Of a stretch of 64,000 nucleotides of DNA, positions 58,269 to 64,000 are shown piece by piece (position 1 is the first letter of the stretch; the number at the start of each line of letters is the position of its first letter). The position numbers and the translations under genes were made by a program. This DNA comes from CALZBJ01 sp945619025 (lineage in GTDB: Bacteria > Pseudomonadota > Gammaproteobacteria > Cardiobacteriales > Wohlfahrtiimonadaceae): positions 68,695-132,694 of the forward strand of contig CALZBJ010000006.1 in the NCBI GenBank assembly GCA_945619025.1, written 5' to 3'. The notes under the pieces are model-generated. The model saw nothing but the letters and a program-made list of their open reading frames with translations, made no database searches and was not told where the DNA came from.

Positions 58269-60938
58269 ATGAGTGAATTTGCTAAAGAAGTTGTTCCCGT
58301 AAATTTAGTTGATGAGATGCGTAGTTCTTACTTAGATTACGCGATGAGTGTCATTGTCGGCCGAGCGCTCCCCGATGTGCGCGATGGGTTAAAACCTGTG
58401 CACCGCCGAATTTTACACTCGATGAATCAAACGGGAACGGACTGGAACAAGCCTTACAAAAAATCCGCGCGGATTGTGGGGGATGTGATGGGTAAATATC
58501 ACCCTCACGGTGACCTCGCGATCTATGACACCCTCGTTCGAATGGCTCAGCCATTCTCAATGCGCTATATGTTAGCGGACGGTCAAGGGAACTTCGGTTC
58601 GGTGGACGGGGACTCACCGGCAGCGATGCGTTATACCGAAGTTAGAATGAGCCGTATCGCCCATTCGTTATTGGCCGATATCGACAAAGAGACCGTCGAT
58701 TTTACGCCAAACTACGATAACTCAGAGCAAGAGCCTTCGGTGCTTCCAACCCGAATTCCAGCGCTTTTAGTCAACGGATCGTCCGGGATTGCGGTGGGAA
58801 TGGCAACGAACATTCCGCCTCATAACTTAACGGAAACCATCAACGCAGCGCTTGCGCTTCTCCATAATCACGACATTACCATCGATGAATTGATGGAATA
58901 TATTCCTGCACCGGATTTCCCGACCGCAGCGATTATTAATGGCACCAAAGGCATTCGTGAGGCCTATCATACCGGCCGTGGACGCGTGGTAATTCGCGCA
59001 CGTGCGACCGTTGAGCATGATGAAAAACGCAATCGCGACACCATCATCATCACCGAGCTTCCCTATCAGGTCAATAAAGCACGCCTCATTGAGCGCATCG
59101 TTGAGCTCTATCGCGATAAAGTGATTGAAGGCATTGCGCCCGATGGGCTTCGCGATGAGTCGGATAAAGACGGAATGCGCATTGTGATCGAACTTCGCCG
59201 CGGTGAAATGGGTGAAGTGATTCTCAATCAGCTTTACAAACATACCCAATTACAGAGCAGTTTCGGCATTAATATGGTAGCGATCGATCGCGGGCAGCCG
59301 AAGCTTCTTAACTTAAAAGAGGTGCTAAACGCCTTCTTAGTCCATCGCCGTGAGGTGATTACCCGCCGTACGATTTTTGAACTGCGTAAAGCTCGTGATC
59401 GTGCTCATCTATTAGAAGGGTTAACGGTAGCGCTCGCCAATATCGATGAGATGATCGAATTGATCCGTTCATCGGCCACAGGGCAGATCGCCAAAGAGCG
59501 TATGCTTGAGCGTACTTGGATGCCAGGCCAAGTCTCTGCAATGCTTGACCGCGCGATGGAACTGCAAACAAGCCCCGATGATCTTCCGGAAGGCTTTGGT
59601 TTAATTAATGGTGAATATCGTCTTTCTGAGCAACAAGCCCAGGCGATTCTCGATATGCGTCTCCAACGTTTAACCGGGTTAGAGCAAGATAAGATTTTCG
59701 ATGAATATCAAGCATTGCTCGATACCATTGCTGAATTGATCGAGATTTTAGTCAATCCTGAGCGCCTTAAAGAGGTGATCGTGGAAGAGCTTGATGCGAT
59801 TAAAGAACAATTTGGTGATGAGCGCCGTACGGAAGTGTGCGCTGCTGCTGAAGATATTAGCCTTGCCGACTTAATTGCGGAAGAAGATGTGGTGGTCACG
59901 CTCTCTCGTCGTGGTTATGCAAAATATCAAAAACTTGATGAATACCGGGCACAGCGCCGTGGTGGCCGTGGTAAATCGGCTGCGCGTGTCGTGGATGAGG
60001 ATGACGTTGAGCATTTATTAGTGGTGAGCACGCACGCACAATTGATGTGCTTCTCATCGCGCGGTAAAGTCTATTGGCTCCGCGTATTTGAGCTGCCTGA
60101 AGCGGGTCGCGGTTCGAGCGGTCGTCCCATTGTGAATATGTTGCCGCTTGAAGAGGGTGAACGCATCACCTCAATCCTCCAAGTCGAGGAATATAGCGAT
60201 GATCAATATATCATCATGGGAACGAAAAACGGAATCGTGAAGAAAACGGTTCTCTCCGCCTTTGCAAGTGAGCGTTCAAATGGCCTTATTGCGGTGAATC
60301 TCGATGAGGGCGATGAACTCATTGGTACGCACATTACCGATGGCGAGAGCGATGTGATGCTCTTTACCAATACCGGTCTTGTGAACCGTTTTGATGAAAA
60401 TGACGTTCGCGCAACCGGCCGTAATACCCGTGGGGTGGTGGGCATTCGTTTAGTGGAAGGCCAAACGGTGATTTCGATGATGATTCCAAAACCCGATGAT
60501 GTGGTCTTAATTGCCACCGAGCACGGTTATGGAAAACGGACTCGCATTGAAGAGTTCAGCAAGCACAATCGTGGCGGTAAAGGGGTGATCGGTATTCAAA
60601 CCTCAGAACGTAACGGAAACATCATTGGCGCGTCGATCGTTGCTGATGGCGATGAAGTGATGCTGATCTCATGCAGTGGTGTTTTAGTGCGCACGCGCGT
60701 CGATGAGATCTCGATTTTAAGCCGTAACACACAAGGCGTTCGCCTCATTCGTTTAGATGAAGGGGATACGCTCGTGGGATTAAGTCGCATTGATGAATCA
60801 CAAACCGGCGGTTTAGAGGATGAGTTATTTGATGAAGATCAAACAGATGCGACTCTAGAAGCGGCCAATGATGGCGATAATGCGCTCGAAACCGACGCGA
60901 AATCTTCTGAAGAATCGGATGAAGAAGTTGATGAATAA
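58269..60938 (+). CDS. gyrA: DNA gyrase subunit A with Leu-83
   Basis: GyrA cuts and rejoins DNA in the gyrase A2B2 complex that introduces negative supercoils. The 889-residue protein (E. coli 875) has the winged-helix core with catalytic Tyr-122 (AAMRYTEVRM), the coiled arm, and the C-terminal wrapping domain with the GyrA box QRRGGRG. The acidic C-terminal tail is long (DELFDEDQTDATLEAAND...EESDEEVDE). In the quinolone-determining region the sequence is HPHGDLAIYDTLVRM: position 83 is Leu (codon CTC at 58515-58517), where E. coli has Ser, while Asp-87 is kept. Confidence 0.98.
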   Translation: MSEFAKEVVPVNLVDEMRSSYLDYAMSVIVGRALPDVRDGLKPVHRRILHSMNQTGTDWNKPYKKSARIVGDVMGKYHPHGDLAIYDTLVRMAQPFSMRYMLADGQGNFGSVDGDSPAAMRYTEVRMSRIAHSLLADIDKETVDFTPNYDNSEQEPSVLPTRIPALLVNGSSGIAVGMATNIPPHNLTETINAALALLHNHDITIDELMEYIPAPDFPTAAIINGTKGIREAYHTGRGRVVIRARATVEHDEKRNRDTIIITELPYQVNKARLIERIVELYRDKVIEGIAPDGLRDESDKDGMRIVIELRRGEMGEVILNQLYKHTQLQSSFGINMVAIDRGQPKLLNLKEVLNAFLVHRREVITRRTIFELRKARDRAHLLEGLTVALANIDEMIELIRSSATGQIAKERMLERTWMPGQVSAMLDRAMELQTSPDDLPEGFGLINGEYRLSEQQAQAILDMRLQRLTGLEQDKIFDEYQALLDTIAELIEILVNPERLKEVIVEELDAIKEQFGDERRTEVCAAAEDISLADLIAEEDVVVTLSRRGYAKYQKLDEYRAQRRGGRGKSAARVVDEDDVEHLLVVSTHAQLMCFSSRGKVYWLRVFELPEAGRGSSGRPIVNMLPLEEGERITSILQVEEYSDDQYIIMGTKNGIVKKTVLSAFASERSNGLIAVNLDEGDELIGTHITDGESDVMLFTNTGLVNRFDENDVRATGRNTRGVVGIRLVEGQTVISMMIPKPDDVVLIATEHGYGKRTRIEEFSKHNRGGKGVIGIQTSERNGNIIGASIVADGDEVMLISCSGVLVRTRVDEISILSRNTQGVRLIRLDEGDTLVGLSRIDESQTGGLEDELFDEDQTDATLEAANDGDNALETDAKSSEESDEEVDE

Positions 60939-61007
60939 ATAAGATACTCCGTAATGGGGCGCTTATCGATATGGATCGAGCGCCACTTTACCAATTGATA
61001 GAGTGAT

Positions 61008-61048
61008 CAAATGCCAGGCCTGTAAGCGGGTACTGGCATTTTTTATAT
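61008..61048 (+). terminator. Terminator of gyrA
   Basis: AATGCCAG and CTGGCATT pair around a 14-base loop and are followed by TTTTATATTT. Confidence 0.85.
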
Positions 61049-61142
61049 TTCAAATAAGTTGTTGCATGTAAGTCAATGAAAACAGAGCTGAATTTTAGTT
61101 GAGGTTTATTTAAATGGATTAAGCGACAATTAACAATCTATG

Positions 61143-61186
61143 AATCAATCGATTGATTTTGTTAATCGTGCCAATTTAAATAATAT
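61143..61186 (+). promoter_or_regulatory. Promoter and palindromic site of the candidate sRNA
   Basis: TTGTTA (61159-61164), a 16-base spacer and TAATAT (61181-61186) lead to a start near 61195; TATACT at 61184-61189 is an alternative -10. The perfect palindrome AATCAATCGATTGATT (61143-61158) abuts the -35, where an activator would bind. Confidence 0.5.
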
Positions 61187-61195
61187 ACTTCATAT

Positions 61196-61380
61196 ATTAG
61201 GGGTAGAGCTTAAAATGAGACCCCTATAACATATTGACGTCACCCACGGATGGGCTGAGAATCAAGGATTGATCTCAGACGTCATATGTTTATAGCTCAA
61301 TTTTCCTTTTAGATCGATGGATCTGTTCTAAAAGGCCAAAATGCAAAAAGGAGAGTCCTAATGAAAGGCTCTCCTTTTTT
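61196..61380 (+). ncRNA. Structured small RNA, CsrB/RsmY-like candidate
   Basis: About 185 bases without a reading frame fold into a series of stems and end in a strong terminator. TAGGGGT/ACCCCTA forms the first hairpin (61198-61226). TGACGT/ACGTCA (61235-61284) closes a three-way junction with two hairpins packed without spacers: CCCA-CGGA-TGGG, and one running CTGAG, A, ATCA, loop AGGAT, TGAT, CTCAG. A third stem (61305-61335) has CCTTTTAGA/TCTAAAAGG arms and carries GATGGATC. GGA in hairpin loops is the recognition mark of CsrA/RsmA, so the RNA may titrate CsrA. No primary-sequence family is recognised. Confidence 0.55.
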
Positions 61381-61385
61381 ATTAT
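61344..61385. terminator. Bidirectional terminator after candidate sRNA
   Basis: AAAGGAGAG and CTCTCCTTT pair around TCCTAATGAAAGG, with T runs on both strands. It serves the sRNA and the convergent membrane-protein gene. Confidence 0.9.
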
Positions 61386-61406
61386 TGTTAAAAATTTTAG
61401 AGAATC

Positions 61407-61760
61407 CTAAAGATCTTCAACCCCAAAATCAGCATCTTTACCGCCGGGAAGGGCGCGTGAACGTTCGATCGGTACATAAGGACCATCTTTCGTTTTCACC
61501 TGACACTCGCTTAAAATCCACGAATATTTGGTTTCCGCTTTCATGCTCATCCCGCGAACTTTACAGCGCGCCGTGTTGTAGAGCGGTTTTGCACAAGCAA
61601 TGGTAATGATGATAAAGATCGCCACCCACGCAATTAGGAGGCGTTTGATGTTGCGATCAAGCATCAAAATAAAGGGTGTTTGTTTATAACGGGCATAACT
61701 GTAAACACCGGTGAGCAGTAAAATCAGCCCAATCAGCTGAAAGCTAAAATACCAAATCAT
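61407..61760 (-). CDS. Small membrane protein of unknown function
   Basis: I do not recognise this 117-residue protein. Two hydrophobic segments (FQLIGLILLLTGVYSYA, residues 7-23, and LLIAWVAIFIIITIACA, residues 41-57) are separated by a short basic loop. A C-terminal domain of about 55 residues probably faces the periplasm. It contains two cysteines (RCKVRGMSMKAETKYSWILSE, then C) that could form a disulfide. It ends in the bidirectional terminator shared with the candidate sRNA. It might be cotranscribed with the ArsB-like gene 105 bases upstream. Confidence 0.7.
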   Translation of the reverse strand: MIWYFSFQLIGLILLLTGVYSYARYKQTPFILMLDRNIKRLLIAWVAIFIIITIACAKPLYNTARCKVRGMSMKAETKYSWILSECQVKTKDGPYVPIERSRALPGGKDADFGVEDL

Positions 61761-61865
61761 CTGTAGACCTCGCGGAATAAGTGGTCGAAAATATTGAAGT
61801 TTTTAAAAACTCGATCAAGCTCTTATGATAACAAAAAAAGTGCCGATAGCGATAATGAGATTGAG

Positions 61866-63149
61866 CTAAATCGAGAGCCGAAGGGTGAGCGCGAGCAATG
61901 TCATGAGTAAAATTGGCGTAGTGAGCACAATTCCCACCTTAAAATAGTAGCCCCAACTGATTTTAATCTCATATCGGGCGAGCATATGAAGCCAAAGAAG
62001 CGTCGCTAAACTCCCAATCGGGGTGATTTTTGGGCCAAGATCACTGCCGATCACATTGGCGTAGATCATCGCCTCTTGAATCAGTCCCGTCGCACTGCTT
62101 TGATCGATCGAGAGCGCCCCAATTAAAACGGAAGGAAGATTATTCATGATCGATGATAAGAGCGCGATTAAAAAGCCGGTGCCGAGCGTTGCGATCACTA
62201 ATCCCTGCTCACTTAAATAGCTGAGAATGTTGCTGAGATAATCGGTGAGGCCCTCGTTTTTTAGCCCATACACCACCAAATACATGCCAAGGGAGAAGAT
62301 CACAATCGACCAAGGTGCTTGCCGAATGACACGGTGAAGATCGATGATGCCACTCCGGCGAGCAACGAGTATCAGCAATAGTGCGCCGCCGATGGCAATA
62401 AAACTGATGGGAATCTTGAAAGATTCGGCGATAAAAAAGCCCACCATCAATAATGCTAAAATCCCCCAGCCCATCTTAAAGGTGAGGGGATCGATGAGGG
62501 CAGATTTCGGGGATTCAATACTTTTATCGGCATACACTCTTGGAATGTCACGCCGATAGAAGAGGTAGAGTACCGTGAGTGTTGTGAGAATCGAAACACC
62601 ATTGACGGGGAGCATTACCGAGGCGTAACGTTCAAAGGGAATGGCGAAATAGTCCGCGGTAACGATGTTTACAAGATTTGAGACCACAAGCGGAAGACTC
62701 GCGGTATCGGCAATAAATCCTGCTCCCATCACAAAGGCGAGCATGCTGCGTTTGCTGAAATTGAGCGCGTGTAAAATCGCAATGACGATCGGCGTTAGAA
62801 TGAGGGCTGCACCATCGTTGGCAAAAAAAGGCGATACAAGTGCGCCGAGCAAAATGAGATAGACAAAGAGAAGATGCCCGCTGCCACGTCCTTTAGCGGT
62901 AATATGCAGCGCAGCCCATTTGAAAAATCCAGACGCGTCAAGAAGCAGGCTGATAAGAATAATGGCAATAAACGCAATCGTCGCATTCCAAACAATGCTC
63001 CAAACGGTGACCAGATCCGCTAAATTGACAACGCCAAAAAGGAGCGCAAGGAGCGCGCCGAAACTTGCACTCCAGCCAATGCCTAATCCCCGCGGTTGCC
63101 AAATCACGAGAGTTAAGGTGAATAAGAAAATCAGTAACGCAATCATCAT
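61866..63149 (-). CDS. arsB: ArsB-family anion permease
   Basis: ArsB exports arsenite or antimonite across the inner membrane. The 427-residue, roughly 12-helix protein matches ArsB: VWQPRGLGIGWSASFGALLAL-type start, LLDASGFFKWAALHITAKGRG, LVSPFFANDGAALILTPIVIA, LIALLSSIMNNLPSVLIGALS and ANVIGSDLGPKITPIGSLATLLWLH. The last segment is characteristic of ArsB. No arsR, arsC or arsA accompanies it, so arsenite-specific control is not evident and another anion remains possible. GAGGG precedes the two starts (63149 and 63146). Confidence 0.88.
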   Translation of the reverse strand: MMIALLIFLFTLTLVIWQPRGLGIGWSASFGALLALLFGVVNLADLVTVWSIVWNATIAFIAIILISLLLDASGFFKWAALHITAKGRGSGHLLFVYLILLGALVSPFFANDGAALILTPIVIAILHALNFSKRSMLAFVMGAGFIADTASLPLVVSNLVNIVTADYFAIPFERYASVMLPVNGVSILTTLTVLYLFYRRDIPRVYADKSIESPKSALIDPLTFKMGWGILALLMVGFFIAESFKIPISFIAIGGALLLILVARRSGIIDLHRVIRQAPWSIVIFSLGMYLVVYGLKNEGLTDYLSNILSYLSEQGLVIATLGTGFLIALLSSIMNNLPSVLIGALSIDQSSATGLIQEAMIYANVIGSDLGPKITPIGSLATLLWLHMLARYEIKISWGYYFKVGIVLTTPILLMTLLALTLRLSI

Positions 63150-63206
63150 GAGCCCTCATTATTAATCAAGGTCAATAACAGTCAAAAACGGTGGAAATCG
63201 GGTTTA

Positions 63207-63242
63207 CGGCACAAAAAAAGCTCCATGAGGAGCTCTTTAAGA
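63207..63242 (-). terminator. Terminator on minus strand before arsB
   Basis: AGCTCC and GGAGCT close an ATGA-type loop, followed on the minus strand by TTTTTTTGTG. It stands between the hsdR remnant and arsB and would stop transcripts from the right-hand region. Confidence 0.8.
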
Positions 63243-63417
63243 TTTGGTAGAGAATGATTCCTAGATTGGTTAAGTATACCTATGACTTATGGAATACGCT
63301 CAAAGACATTTATTGCATTAGATTTTCCAAAAAATAAATATAAAACGTAAAGTTTACTGTAAAGTATCTTTCCTATTAAGCAAAATTTTTTACACTTTTG
63401 GTTGGTGGCTATAGTTG

Positions 63418-63703
63418 CTAACTTACCCATCTTTCATCATTCACCGCTAGTCTTTGCACTAAGTCGAAAACTAAAGTTACCTTATTTTCAAAAGTTACCT
63501 TGTCATAAGACTCTGGCAAATCTTCATCTAAAACCTCTTCGATGAACGATCTAACTTTTGCCTTGGTATGAGCATCTCTCCACCAGTCTTGAACTAAAAC
63601 CTTAGGAGAGGCTGTTAATAAAGATTTAATCAAATCTTTCGCTGCAAGCTTAACTGCCTGCTCTTCTTTTTTAGTCAGCTTATCCTTTGCAAGCAAATCA
63701 AAG
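63418..63703 (-). pseudogene. hsdR: Remnant of type I restriction subunit HsdR (3' end)
   Basis: The last 95 or so codons of a type I restriction enzyme R subunit are recognisable: FDLLAKDKLTKKEEQAVKLA, KDLIKSLLTASPKVLVQDWW, and EEVLDEDLPESYDKVTFENK up to the stop. They correspond to the C-terminal helical domain of HsdR (about 1000 residues when whole). Upstream, an in-frame TAG (63702-63704) and unrelated AT-rich DNA end the homology, so the nuclease, motor and N-terminal regions are missing. The TTG that could start this frame is just an internal Leu codon of the former gene. No hsdM or hsdS is present. GC content falls below the neighbouring core genes. Confidence 0.7.
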
Positions 63704-63807
63704 ACCTATAGAAATATTACGTAAAATTGTACTCTTATATTACTACTCAACTAGTTTTGTACTTCCAAGCTGTTAATTTTTACAATCTAAATCCAAAAAA
63801 CGTAGCT

Positions 63808-63828
63808 AATATCCTTAAATGGGATATT
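63808..63828. promoter_or_regulatory. Palindrome before truncated XRE gene
   Basis: AATATCC and GGATATT are seven-base arms seven bases apart, 26 bases before the regulator start. It resembles operators of small XRE repressors (for example HipB, TATCC-N8-GGATA) and may be autoregulatory. Confidence 0.4.
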
Positions 63829-63853
63829 TAGAAGTGCCATATATACTTATCGA

Positions 63854-63952
63854 ATGAATAAGTCAATCTACTCTTCTGAAAATACACTGTTAAGAAAACT
63901 CCTGCGTGACGAGAGAGTTAATCGAAATTTAACGCAATCTAGGGTCTGTTGA
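63854..63952 (+). pseudogene. 5' end of XRE-type HTH regulator, interrupted
   Basis: From the ATG at 63854 the frame reads MNKSIYSSENTLLRKLLRDE, then RVNRNLTQ. This is the start of an XRE helix-turn-helix (usual form: LLR.LR..R.LTQ.ELA). After the LTQ the frame runs into GGGTCTGTTGAAC and stops at TGA (63950-63952), so the second helix is lost. The break coincides with what looks like an insertion-sequence terminus. Only the N-terminal part is visible; the rest may lie beyond the element, outside the window. Confidence 0.6.
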
Positions 63953-64000
63953 ACATTTGAAATAAAAAAAATAGAGAGTAGTAAAATGTAATCGCAAAAA
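63942..64000. mobile_element. Probable left end of an insertion sequence
   Basis: GGGTCTGTTGAACATTTGAA at 63942 has the form of IS terminal inverted repeats beginning GG-CTGTTG (IS5 or IS6-like ends). It breaks the XRE frame exactly there. No transposase is visible in the 59 bases before the window ends, so family and extent remain open. Confidence 0.4.

Larger units (their letters stand above)
60939..61195. other. Region between gyrA terminator and candidate sRNA
   Basis: No gene is seen. It holds the gyrA terminator, a perfect palindrome AATCAATCGATTGATT (61143-61158) next to the sRNA -35, and a 12-mer TGTTGCATGTAA (61060-61071) also present at 6733-6744. Confidence 0.5.

Noticed and set aside
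61196..61380. Interpretation of the gyrA-downstream RNA as 6S RNA
   Set aside because: Length is similar, but it forms a three-way junction and separate stems rather than one long hairpin with a central bubble.
63418..63696. Independent 92-residue gene starting at a TTG
   Set aside because: The sequence matches the C-terminus of HsdR and the homology continues four codons upstream of the TTG to a stop, so it is a gene remnant.

Overview
The window is chromosomal DNA of a gammaproteobacterium. It carries the metY-rimP-nusA-infB order, dusB-fis, yibN-grxC-secB, ppiB-lpxH, an FNR with four cluster cysteines, lptM-lysA, lolC-lolD, sigma-32-type control of groSL and an outer-membrane TonB receptor. 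Moderate GC, ScpB and a zinc-free type B L31 suggest a small-genome lineage such as the Cardiobacteriales (Wohlfahrtiimonas/Ignatzschineria-like). That placement is inference; no 16S gene is present.

Layout. 1-3.5 kb (minus): infB (cut by the left edge), nusA, rimP, initiator tRNA-Met. 3.5-8.1 kb: an orphan PotD-like secreted protein, a paired SMR efflux system, fnr and an aromatic amino-acid permease. 8.3-10.9 kb: two identical tRNA-Lys genes, tmcA and tRNA-Thr. 11-19 kb: sdhE, then prmA, dusB, fis, efpL, argF, ppiA, ppiB, lpxH, yibN, grxC, secB. 19-25 kb: a TRAP-TAXI transporter with a DUF1850 protein, and a Fur-boxed TonB receptor. 25-35.6 kb: holA, scpB, lolC, lolD, dedA, rho, rpmE2, pyrD, gltA, eno. 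35.6-41.3 kb: the suf iron-sulfur operon (Rrf2 regulator, sufB, C, D, S). 41-48.6 kb: secreted unknowns, a guanidine exporter behind a guanidine-II riboswitch, 5-formyl-THF cyclo-ligase, an HD hydrolase, a YccS-like protein and an esterase. 48.8-57.4 kb: groSL, a MATE exporter, rppH, an MHS transporter, queA, lysA, lptM. 57.6-61 kb: a secreted protein and gyrA. 61.2-61.4 kb: a structured sRNA-like locus. 61.4-63.2 kb: a membrane protein and an ArsB-like permease. 63.2-64 kb: an AT-rich junk or island edge with the 3' remnant of a type I restriction hsdR and an XRE regulator cut by an apparent insertion sequence.

Most of the window is core genome. The signals most worth following are: (1) a non-coding locus after gyrA with a compact three-way junction whose hairpins present GGA loops, resembling CsrA/RsmA-sequestering RNAs; (2) two hairpins with ACGA loops in front of sugE/gdx, matching the guanidine-II riboswitch; (3) four matches to the ParB centromere site parS (15, 15, 14 and 13 of 16); (4) leucine at GyrA position 83; (5) a paired SMR transporter in which one subunit lacks the essential glutamate; (6) a 40-codon reading frame fitted exactly between sufB and sufC; (7) the decayed restriction locus at the right edge.
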